From: Bifidobacterium breve
GTDB lineage: Bacteria > Actinomycetota > Actinomycetes > S36-B12
Direction: 5' to 3'
Length of the DNA: 5,259 nt
Assembly: GCA_945870085.1 (NCBI GenBank)
Contig: CAMBQX010000124.1
Coordinates: 1-5,259, forward strand
The number at the start of each line of letters is the position of its first letter. Positions within the stretch are counted from its first letter, which is position 1. Below are positions 1-5,164 of this stretch, piece after piece. The position numbers and the translations under genes are program-made. The notes beneath the pieces are model-generated. The model made no database searches. It saw only the letters and a list, made by a program, of their open reading frames with translations, and had not been told where the DNA came from.

Positions 1-797
1 GCGACTCCAGAAATGATGGGTTGCTCCATGGCTCTTCCTTCGGCTACCGCGGCTGCGATTGCAGCCGGTGACAAAACAAATGTGCCCTCTCGATCGGAGA
101 AGGATGAGCGCACGTGAATTGGGACATCGAAACGCCGGGCGTATTCCACGCAACGAAGGTGCAGAACTTTCGCGCCAACCGCGGCAAGTTCAAGCATTTC
201 TTCATAAGTTATAAATGGCACCTGCCGGGCCAGTGGCACGACGCGGGGATCGGCACTAAACACTCCGTCGACATCGGTGTAGATCTCGCAGACCGAGGCC
301 TCAAGGGCCGCCGCCAATGCCACCGCCGTGGTATCCGAGCCGCCACGACCAAGGGTGGTGATGTCTTTGGTGTCTTGGGCCACACCCTGGAAGCCCGCCA
401 CAATTGGGATCGCACCTTCGGTCAGTGCCTCTTGAATTCGACCCGGTGTGACGTCAATGATTCGGGCCGCACCATGGGCTGAGTCGGTAATCAAACCGGC
501 CTGCGAGCCGGTATATGACCGCGCATCGGCCCCAAGATCTGAGATGGCCATCGCCACCAAAGCCATCGAGATGCGCTCACCGGAAGTTAAAAGCATGTCG
601 AGCTCACGGGCCGGGGGGTTTGGAGAGACCTGCTCGGCGAGGTCAAGGAGTTCGTCGGTGGTGTCGCCCATTGCCGAAACCACTACCACTACCTGGTGCC
701 CGGCCAATTTGGTATCGACGATGCGCTGGGCCACCCGTTTTACGCTCGCTGCGTCGGCGAGGCTGGAACCGCCGAATTTCTGCACAATCAGGGACAC
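1..797 (-). CDS. lysC: Aspartate kinase (aspartokinase), N-terminal part; gene runs off the left edge
   Basis: Catalyses ATP-dependent phosphorylation of L-aspartate, the first step to lysine, threonine, methionine and diaminopimelate, in the cytoplasm. About 265 codons are visible and cover the whole amino-acid kinase domain. Visible motifs are the KFGGSS nucleotide-binding start (residues 7-12), LLTSGERIS in the first third, TLGRGGSDTTA, the EIYTDVDGVFSADPR segment and VGAKVLHLRCVEYA. The frame then enters the linker to the regulatory ACT domains (MEQPIISGV), which lie outside the window. The start is taken as GTG at 797 because it gives MSLIVQKFGGSS, the usual family N-terminus. The same frame has a TAA upstream, no ATG between, and no obvious Shine-Dalgarno sequence. 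It lies 55 bases after recR on the same strand. The neighbour beyond the edge is often asd in actinobacteria, but this cannot be seen here. Identity is very secure; the exact start is less so. Confidence 0.96.
   Translation of the reverse strand, partial: MSLIVQKFGGSSLADAASVKRVAQRIVDTKLAGHQVVVVVSAMGDTTDELLDLAEQVSPNPPARELDMLLTSGERISMALVAMAISDLGADARSYTGSQAGLITDSAHGAARIIDVTPGRIQEALTEGAIPIVAGFQGVAQDTKDITTLGRGGSDTTAVALAAALEASVCEIYTDVDGVFSADPRVVPLARQVPFITYEEMLELAAVGAKVLHLRCVEYARRFDVPIHVRSSFSDREGTFVLSPAAIAAAVAEGRAMEQPIISGV
27..40 (-). promoter_or_regulatory. Internal ribosome binding site and ATG for a putative LysC beta subunit
   Basis: Within lysC, AAGGAAG (40-34) sits 6 bases (measured from AAGGA) before an in-frame ATG (29-27, residue 257), giving a product starting MEQPIISGV. 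Corynebacterium lysC has an internal start at the matching place (beta subunit starting MEEAVLTGV), which makes the regulatory subunit of an alpha2beta2 enzyme. The spacing and match to anti-SD are better than those of the main lysC start. Use in this organism is inferred. Confidence 0.6.
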
Positions 798-805
798 GAG
801 TACAA

Positions 806-811
806 AGTCTA
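806..811 (-). promoter_or_regulatory. Possible -10 box for leaderless lysC transcription
   Basis: On the minus strand TAGACT (4 of 6 to TATAAT) ends 8 bases before the lysC GTG at 797. Transcription would then start at or next to the start codon. No Shine-Dalgarno sequence is seen before this GTG, and leaderless mRNAs are common in actinobacteria. No convincing -35 was found, so this is a weak call. Confidence 0.3.
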
Positions 812-852
812 CGGGGGCGAGCCGCGGCCATTACCCACCGGTGACGTTAGCG

Positions 853-1446
853 CTACACCCGGCGCCGGCCTTCAAAAGCTCTACCCAAGGTAACTTCATC
901 GGCATACTCAAGGTCGCCACCGACCGGCAGCCCACTTGCTAGCCGTGACACCGCTATGCCAAGGGGTGCGATCAAGCGCGCTAAATAAGTTGCGGTGGCT
1001 TCACCTTCGAGGTTCGGGTCGGTTGCCAAAATAACTTCGGTGATCGCGCCGTCGGCAAGCCGTGCGATCAATTCGCGAATCCGAAGAGCATCTGGGCCGA
1101 TGCCTTCGATCGGGCTGATGGCGCCACCGAGTACGTGGTAGCGGCCGCGAAATTCGCGGGTCTTCTCGATAGCAACGACATCCTTGGATTCTTCAACAAC
1201 ACACAAGATCGTTAAATCGCGCTTTGGGTCACGGCAGATGCGGCAGTGATCTTCTTCGGCGACGTTGCCGCAGACCACGCAGAACTGGACTTTGTCTTTA
1301 ACTTCGCGGAGCGCATTAGCTAATCGCTCTACATCAATTGGGTCGCAGGCCAAGATGTAGAAGGCAATTCGCTGCGCACTTTTGGGGCCAACACCAGGGA
1401 GGCGGCCCAACTCATCGATTAAATCCTGTACTACGCCTTCATACAT
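853..1446 (-). CDS. recR: Recombination mediator protein RecR
   Basis: RecR acts with RecF and RecO to load RecA on gapped DNA during recombinational repair in the cytoplasm. The 197-residue protein has the usual family length and full architecture. A helix-hairpin-helix segment (LPGVGPKSAQRIA, residues 16-28) is followed by a four-cysteine zinc finger (Cys56, Cys59, Cys68, Cys71). A Toprim domain begins near residue 79 with LCVVEESKDV and continues through YHVLGGAISPIEGIGPDAL and EVILATDPNLEGEATA. The C-terminal segment (SGLPVGGDLEYADEVTLGRA) is the conserved end of the family. The ATG is one base after the dnaX stop codon, so coupling to dnaX translation is likely; only a weak purine-rich stretch precedes it. 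The stop is TAG. A YbaB/EbfC gene, often found between dnaX and recR in bacteria, is absent. Identity is secure. Confidence 0.98.
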   Translation of the reverse strand: MYEGVVQDLIDELGRLPGVGPKSAQRIAFYILACDPIDVERLANALREVKDKVQFCVVCGNVAEEDHCRICRDPKRDLTILCVVEESKDVVAIEKTREFRGRYHVLGGAISPIEGIGPDALRIRELIARLADGAITEVILATDPNLEGEATATYLARLIAPLGIAVSRLASGLPVGGDLEYADEVTLGRAFEGRRRV

Positions 1447-1447
1447 G

Positions 1448-3211
1448 TCAGTGCTCGATCTCGCCGATTTGTGTGGCCCCTAATGCCCGCAGTGCTAGGT
1501 CTACCCCTGATGAGTCATCCATGTTTTCGTCATCCATGCTCGGAGTATCGGCCACCTGAGGGCTGGTGCGCTCCGCACCCGTTGAGGTCACGGTCGATGC
1601 AACATCAGGTGCGAGCACTACATCGATCTTGACGTCAAGCTGCAACACATCAAGTATTGCTTGCCGTAGGCGCTCATCGTGGCCACTGGCGCGCGCATTG
1701 TTGATCTTGTTCGCATTGTCTAGGCCAACAGCCAGCACCCCATTAACAAGCGACAGCGGGGCCGAAACACTAAAGAGCACCCATGCCACCCGCGAATATG
1801 ACTTAACCGCATCCAGGACAGCCGGCCACATTGACTTAAGCTCGGGCAGCCCCACCCCACTTGCCGTTGCAGCAGCAATAACCGGGGCTGAGGACACCGG
1901 CTCATCAACCGCTGGTGTTTCACTAACCGCGGGCGCCTTACCCGTCGATGGCGCGACTTCAGACAACTTGCGAGGCCGTGACGATGGCCCAGTCTCAGCA
2001 GACTGCGCAACGGTTTGCGCAGCAGATTGCGCGGCAACCACCTGCTGGAACTCCCCGGTAGCCATCCGCCGTTCGAGTTGATCAAGTCGAGCCAAAAACC
2101 CGCGTTCATCGGCGTCGGCGGCCGGCAGTAGCAATCGCGCCACCATCAACTCAAGGTGCAGGCGCGGAGCGGTGGCCCCCTTTAGTGCGCTGAGCGCTTC
2201 GCTAACGACTTCGGCTGCCCGCGCGAGTTCAGCGGCCCCGAACAGGTGAGCTTGTTCGATCTCGCGGGCCACTTGATCATCAGGTGCATCGATCAAGCCG
2301 GTTTCAACGGCCCCAGGCACATTCTGCAAGACAATGAGATCGCGCAGGCGCTCAAGGAGGTCTGTGACAAAGCGTCGCGGCTCATGGCCGGCCTCCATCA
2401 CGCGGTCAATGACAATGAACAGTGCAGCGCCATCATGTACCGCGAGCGCATCAACGGTTTCATCAAGCAAGGTGGCATCGGTCATGCCCAACTGCAAAAC
2501 GGCTTCAGCGTAGGTAACCCCCTCAGGCCCAGTGCCAGAAATTACCTGGCCTAGTACCGAGAGGCTGTCGCGCACACTGCCGGCACCGGCACGCGCTATT
2601 AAGGCTAAAGCTGCTGGCTCGGCAGGGATGCCTTCGGCTTCACAGACGGTGGCCAAATGCTGCTGCAGTAATTTCACCGGCAAGAGTCGGAAGGTGTAGT
2701 TGTGGGTGCGTGAGCGAATGGTCGGCAACACTTTCTCGGCCTCGGTGGTTGCAAAGATAAACCTCACATGCTCGGGCGGCTCTTCAACCAACTTGAGAAG
2801 TGCATTGAACCCAGCTGACGAAACCATGTGGGCCTCATCGATGATGTAAATCTTGTATCGCGATGAAGCCGGGGCAAACATCGCGCGTTCGCGCAGATCG
2901 CGGGTATCGTCGACACCACCGTGGCTCGCCGCATCAAGTTCAATGACATCGAGGGAGCCGGGGCCATTAGCCGCTAGGTCGATACAACTTTGACAGACCC
3001 CGCACGGGTCAGGTGTCGGGCCTTGCTCGCAGTTAAGGGAGCGGGCCATGATCCGAGCTGTAGAAGTCTTGCCGCAGCCGCGGGGGCCTGAAAAGAGATA
3101 GGCGTGATGGACGCGGTCATTAGCTAAGGCTCGGCGCAGCGGCCCGGTGACGTGCTCTTGGCCAACTACTTCGTCCAAGGTCGCAGGGCGATAGGTGCGG
3201 TACAAGGCCAT
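1448..3211 (-). CDS. dnaX: DNA polymerase III subunit gamma/tau
   Basis: This is the AAA+ motor subunit of the replicative clamp loader, which opens and loads the beta clamp and links polymerase cores. From ATG 3211 it has 587 residues. Visible features are MALYRTYRPATLDEVVGQ at the start, Walker A GPRGCGKTS (42-50), zinc-binding cysteines 61, 70, 73 and 76, and Walker B IIDEAH (123-128). Sensor 1 is ATTE (154-157), and a GSVRDSLS sensor-2 region follows. After the ATPase and collar region comes a low-complexity Ala/Ser/Pro linker, then a tau-like C-terminal domain (from LPELKSMWPAVLDAV) and an acidic tail. GTG at 3226 would add five residues. ATG 3211 is preferred because family members start MALYR and AAGGTGG lies 11 bases before it. 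No A-rich slippery heptamer was seen, so tau is probably the only product. It follows the SRP RNA gene and runs directly into recR. Confidence 0.97.
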   Translation of the reverse strand: MALYRTYRPATLDEVVGQEHVTGPLRRALANDRVHHAYLFSGPRGCGKTSTARIMARSLNCEQGPTPDPCGVCQSCIDLAANGPGSLDVIELDAASHGGVDDTRDLRERAMFAPASSRYKIYIIDEAHMVSSAGFNALLKLVEEPPEHVRFIFATTEAEKVLPTIRSRTHNYTFRLLPVKLLQQHLATVCEAEGIPAEPAALALIARAGAGSVRDSLSVLGQVISGTGPEGVTYAEAVLQLGMTDATLLDETVDALAVHDGAALFIVIDRVMEAGHEPRRFVTDLLERLRDLIVLQNVPGAVETGLIDAPDDQVAREIEQAHLFGAAELARAAEVVSEALSALKGATAPRLHLELMVARLLLPAADADERGFLARLDQLERRMATGEFQQVVAAQSAAQTVAQSAETGPSSRPRKLSEVAPSTGKAPAVSETPAVDEPVSSAPVIAAATASGVGLPELKSMWPAVLDAVKSYSRVAWVLFSVSAPLSLVNGVLAVGLDNANKINNARASGHDERLRQAILDVLQLDVKIDVVLAPDVASTVTSTGAERTSPQVADTPSMDDENMDDSSGVDLALRALGATQIGEIEH

Positions 3212-3284
3212 TGACACAAGCGCCACCTTAACTGCCCACTATGACGATGCATGTGGTCGCAGGCTCGAAATTGGCGGGTGAAAT

Positions 3285-3381
3285 ACAGGGACCCCCCGCG
3301 CACCCATCAGAGCCCGCCTGCCCTTGCTGCCTTCCGGCCCTGGGGGGGTTCAGCGAGGTGACGCCGCACGAGGGGTCAGCG
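3285..3381 (-). ncRNA. ffs: Bacterial small signal recognition particle RNA (4.5S-type)
   Basis: This is the RNA scaffold of the signal recognition particle, which binds Ffh and targets nascent membrane and secreted proteins to FtsY. On the minus strand the conserved apical core reads GGGCCGGAAGGCAGCAAGGG, with the GGAAGG tetraloop region centred near 3332 and the AGCA internal loop. Flanking arms pair outward as expected for helix 8: GCG-CACC with GGUG-CGC, and GACCCC (3377-3372) with GGGGUC (3295-3290) closing the stem. The ends are set from this closing pairing and the typical length of about 97 nt, so each may be off by a few bases. It lies 75 bases upstream of dnaX and is divergent from the tRNA-Ser gene. 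This arrangement is usual in actinobacteria (from memory). Confidence 0.9.
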
Positions 3382-3384
3382 CCA

Positions 3385-3390
3385 AGGGTA
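3385..3390 (-). promoter_or_regulatory. Possible -10 box of the SRP RNA promoter
   Basis: TACCCT on the minus strand (3390-3385) has the TA....T pattern. It lies 7 bases before the G at 3377 that begins the terminal stem of the SRP RNA, a fitting distance for the transcription start. A good -35 was not found. The promoter may also serve dnaX, recR and perhaps lysC by read-through. Confidence 0.3.
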
Positions 3391-3450
3391 ACGCCGCAGC
3401 ACCAGCGAACGGAATACCGGTAGCCGCATGTAACCGCAGGAACCAACACT

Positions 3451-3456
3451 TGTAAT
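3451..3456 (+). promoter_or_regulatory. Possible -10 box for tRNA-Ser(GGA)
   Basis: TGTAAT differs from the TATAAT consensus at one position and ends 9 bases before the first base of the tRNA, so the predicted start leaves only a very short 5' leader. No clear -35 was seen at the usual spacing. Confidence 0.35.
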
Positions 3457-3465
3457 CTCCGGAGC

Positions 3466-3553
3466 GGAGGATTCGCCTAGTGGCCTATGGCGCTCGCTTG
3501 GAAAGCGGGTTGGGGGAAACCCCTCAGGGGTTCAAATCCCCTATCCTCCGCCA
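3466..3553 (+). tRNA. tRNA-Ser, anticodon GGA, CCA encoded
   Basis: Reads serine codons UCC and UCU. The acceptor stem GGAGGAT (3466-3472) pairs with ATCCTCC (3543-3549), followed by discriminator G and a genome-encoded CCA (3551-3553). The anticodon stem CTCGC/GCGGG encloses TTGGAAA, placing anticodon GGA at 3500-3502. A long variable arm (class II, as expected for Ser) contains GGGGGAAACCCC. The T loop TTCAAAT is closed by AGGGG/CCCCT-type pairing. All parts look intact. It is divergent from the SRP RNA and dnaX block and forms the left border of the accessory pocket. Confidence 0.97.
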
Positions 3554-3562
3554 GCGCAAGCC

Positions 3563-3590
3563 CGCGCCCTTAGGCGCGATACCTTTCAGT
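3563..3590 (+). terminator. Hairpin after tRNA-Ser(GGA), possible terminator
   Basis: A perfect 6-bp GC stem, CGCGCC (3563-3568) and GGCGCG (3573-3578), encloses the loop CTTA 10 bases after the tRNA CCA. The tail ATACCTTTCAGTT is only modestly T-rich, so termination strength is uncertain. Confidence 0.45.
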
Positions 3591-3830
3591 TAGAGGCCTC
3601 GATGCGGTTTTCGGGCGGGCGGGGTTGAGGCGTCCGAGGAGCCGCTGGAGGAAGAACAGCCAGCCGGGGCTGTCACGGTCGTGGTGGTCAGGAGGAATAG
3701 CGCCCGGGTCGGCGAGGGTCTGCAATTCATCGGCTGTTTAAACAAGCACCGGAACACGAATATAACGATAGGACTTTGCGCTTTCACGAACGGGAGAAAA
3801 TGCCACCAAGTGCTGCAGGTACTTGGTGAC
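3570..3830 (-). pseudogene. Possible degraded coding fragment of unknown family
   Basis: This 393-base stretch between the tRNA and the next gene has no intact gene that I can support. One minus-strand frame is open from 3830 to 3570 except for one in-frame TAA (3740-3738). It carries C/G-rich third positions in its downstream half. It includes the peptides YLQHLVAFSPVRESAKSYRY before the stop and DELQTLADPGAIPPDHH, GWLFFLQRLLGRLNPARP after it, and ends with TAA at 3572-3570, inside the loop of the hairpin that follows the tRNA. No ATG fits the start, although TTG at 3725 is possible. No domain is recognised. A plus-strand frame (about 3681-3869) is open across part of the same DNA and cannot be excluded. 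Calling this a relic is inference from codon pattern alone. Confidence 0.3.
3804..3828. repeat. Inverted repeat upstream of the GcvH-like lipoprotein gene
   Basis: CACCAAGT (3804-3811) and ACTTGGTG (3821-3828) are perfect inverted copies. With G-U pairs the stem extends to 11 bp with a GCA loop on the plus strand. On the minus strand it is followed by GCATTTTCT, so it could be a minus-strand terminator. As DNA it could be a regulator site about 120 bases before the ATG at 3947. The sequence does not decide between these. Confidence 0.4.
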
Positions 3831-3946
3831 TTAACCAGATCTGCCTGCGCCGCTTGTGGTGGCCCGTGAGCACCCCGCCTGTTCTGGGTGTTCTTGGCTG
3901 TGAGTTACCCTTTGGATCTCTACTGCGGAATAGGCGAACACTGTTC

Positions 3947-4489
3947 ATGAGACCTTCATCTCGTCGAATGACAGTGCTTGTGCCAATAGCCGTACTTGCC
4001 AGCAGCCTGACGGCGTGCGGTTCGGATACCGCCGATGCTTCAGATGCCTCAGATGCCTCCACCTCAACGCAATTGAAGGGGACCGCTGTCAAAGGCGAAT
4101 CCAGTGTGTTAGCGACCCTCATGGAGTCCGGCAAACCAGAAGGGGATTACCGCTACACCGACGACCACATGTGGGTAAGGCGAAACGCTGACGGCACGGT
4201 GGAATTTGGGCTTACCAATTTTGCCCAAGAAGCGTTGGGTGACATTGTCTATTTGGACTTACCGAAACCCGGATCCAATTATAAGGCCAATAGTGCCTGT
4301 GGTTCCCTGGAGTCAACCAAATCTATGATTGATATTGTCACGCCCCTTGACGGCTTCGTCACGGAGATAAATAAGGGATTGATCGAAAACCCAGGGAAAA
4401 TCAACGACGATCCTTATGGTTCCTGGTTGATTAGACTGGCGCCTGACAGTTCCACCGCATTCGATTCGCTCAGCAAAACACCGACATAG
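3947..4489 (+). CDS. Predicted lipoprotein with a GcvH-like lipoyl-carrier domain
   Basis: The 180-residue product starts with a lipoprotein signal peptide: basic MRPSSRRM, hydrophobic TVLVPIAVLASS, lipobox LTAC with Cys24. A disordered linker with three DAS repeats (30-38) leads to a domain (about 68-172) that matches glycine cleavage H protein: YRYTDDHMWV, DGTVEFGLTNFAQEALGDIVYLDLP, then ESTKSMIDIVTPLDG and INDDPYGSWLIRL. Lys125 aligns with the lipoylated lysine of the ESVKA motif. Family H proteins are about 125-130 residues and cytoplasmic. Here the last helix is shortened and the HEW motif reads HMW. ATG 3947 is chosen because it directly precedes the signal peptide; a TTG at 3854 would only add unlike sequence, and ATG 4121 would give a signal-less 122-residue form. 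No strong ribosome binding site precedes either ATG. No glycine cleavage genes are nearby, and base use is more AT-rich than in dnaX. It is probably membrane-anchored outside the cytoplasm; its function is unknown. Confidence 0.85.
   Translation: MRPSSRRMTVLVPIAVLASSLTACGSDTADASDASDASTSTQLKGTAVKGESSVLATLMESGKPEGDYRYTDDHMWVRRNADGTVEFGLTNFAQEALGDIVYLDLPKPGSNYKANSACGSLESTKSMIDIVTPLDGFVTEINKGLIENPGKINDDPYGSWLIRLAPDSSTAFDSLSKTPT
4034..4060 (+). repeat. Three tandem 9-base repeats encoding Asp-Ala-Ser
   Basis: Three in-frame copies of GATGCYTCM encode DASDASDAS in the linker just after the lipobox of the GcvH-like lipoprotein. Copy number could vary by slippage without breaking the frame and would change the distance between the lipid anchor and the domain. 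Confidence 0.85.
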
Positions 4490-4512
4490 CAGGTTGAGGT
4501 GAGGTTGTCGGT

Positions 4513-4540
4513 GTGGTCCGATTCGGGCCATTTAACTCTT
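4513..4540 (+). terminator. Probable weak intrinsic terminator after the GcvH-like gene
   Basis: GTGGTCC (4513-4519) pairs with GGGCCAT (4525-4531), allowing two G-U pairs, around a 5-base loop, 23 bases after the stop codon. It is followed by TTAACTCTT. The T-tract is interrupted, so the strength is doubtful. Confidence 0.4.
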
Positions 4541-4556
4541 GCGCTATTTAACACTT
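4531..4556 (+). repeat. Pair of near-identical 10-base direct repeats
   Basis: TTTAACTCTT (4531-4540) and TTTAACACTT (4547-4556) match at 9 of 10 positions with a 16-base period, in an AT-rich stretch between the two convergent lipoprotein frames. No function can be assigned. Confidence 0.5.
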
Positions 4557-4657
4557 AAGGTTTTCGTTTTTCGTTCTTGGCTTGTCCGAGTGAGGATTCT
4601 GTGACCCAATGTCGGACTGAGGCAACAACAGATTCCTAGCAGCCCGCTGGGCGGCCC

Positions 4658-5132
4658 TCATTTTCGGCGATACCTAAAGGGCTCGAGTCTCGTCCTGTCG
4701 ATGATCACAGTCGTCCCCTTGCCCGATGGGGCCGAACCAAGGATGGAACCCGTAACAATGCCCTCGGGCAGGACAGTGTCGGGATCGGTCGTGTCGTAAG
4801 TCACGCCATCGACTGTGATGCGGGCGCCGACACGGACGGTGGGGTCAGAGGTGCGGAGTAATTCATCTTCTGACGAGCCCAGCGCAGCGCGCTTGACGCG
4901 CTTATCAACGAAAGGCGCTAGAGCCGGAAGCCGCCGGGTCGAACCCGTCGTAGGTACAGGTCGCCGGATCCTGAACAGTGCATTTGGGCGGGCTACAACC
5001 TTCCTGTGAGGGTGCGGGGGAAACCTTTCCGTCATTCACGCCAGAAGGCGCTGACTAAGAGGACTCCGGCGCACCCGAACCGCACGCCTACAGGACCCAG
5101 GCAAACACCGCTATCGGCAAGGGCGAACGAAT
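4658..5132 (-). pseudogene. Decayed lipoprotein gene with two in-frame TAG codons and a frameshift
   Basis: Read on the minus strand from about 5132, the frame gives a signal-peptide-like run (RSPLPIAVFAWVL), TAG at 5090-5088, then ACGSGAPESS, TAG at 5057-5055, and SAPSGVNDGKVSPAPSQEGC onward to TGA at 4907-4905. The other half lies one frame over: DKRVKRAALGSSEDELL, then VGARITVDGVTYDTTD, and the end at RLEPFRYRRK with TGA 4660-4658. Codon third positions are strongly C/G-biased in the first frame before about 4930 and in the second frame after it, which places a one-base shift there. Replacing each TAG by the single-change codon TCG restores an LSAC lipobox and a serine-rich linker. The ATT at 5132-5130 stands where a start codon would be expected. 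A shorter intact ORF from ATG 5035 (125 residues) exists, but its first third does not look coding. The family is not recognised; it resembles small actinobacterial lipoproteins. tRNA-Ser(CGA) begins 32 bases away on the other strand. Confidence 0.55.
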
Positions 5133-5151
5133 CCGCCAAGCCGGGTATTTG

Positions 5152-5157
5152 TACAGT
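5152..5157 (+). promoter_or_regulatory. Possible -10 box for tRNA-Ser(CGA)
   Basis: TACAGT (4 of 6 to consensus) ends 7 bases before the tRNA, a spacing similar to the -10 candidate of the other tRNA-Ser gene. No -35 is evident. If real, this promoter overlaps the region just upstream of the decayed minus-strand lipoprotein gene. Confidence 0.3.
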
Positions 5158-5164
5158 TCTCTGC

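Noticed and set aside
114..942. Plus-strand open frames opposite lysC (114-482, 448-942)
   Set aside because: The minus strand reads a full, unbroken aspartokinase catalytic domain here.
1566..2081. 171-codon plus-strand open frame opposite the dnaX linker
   Set aside because: Low-complexity Ser/Ala/Thr translation that mirrors the dnaX Ala/Ser/Pro linker; a shadow frame.
2246..2554. 102-codon plus-strand open frame inside dnaX
   Set aside because: It is antisense to the conserved ATPase/collar region of dnaX and has no recognisable domain; the opposite strand explains the base pattern.
1448..3211. Programmed frameshift making a short gamma form of DnaX
   Set aside because: No A-AAA-AAG-like slippery heptamer was seen in the minus-strand reading.
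3241..3423. 60-codon plus-strand frame and 73-codon minus-strand frame near the SRP RNA
   Set aside because: Both overlap the structured SRP RNA and show no protein family features.
3736..3743. GTTTAAAC palindrome
   Set aside because: An 8-base palindrome can occur by chance, and nothing around it supports a role.
3784..4134. 116-codon minus-strand open frame overlapping the lipoprotein gene start
   Set aside because: Opposite the signal peptide and DAS repeats; its EASEASEAS run is just the reverse reading of the 9-base repeats.
4584..4617. GTCCGA and TCGGAC inverted repeat as a terminator
   Set aside because: Only 6 bp with a loop over 20 bases and no T-tract.
5055..5090. Recoding of TAG as an amino acid, which would make the decayed lipoprotein intact
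   Set aside because: recR and the GcvH-like gene both end with TAG, and the reading also needs a frameshift; simple decay is enough.
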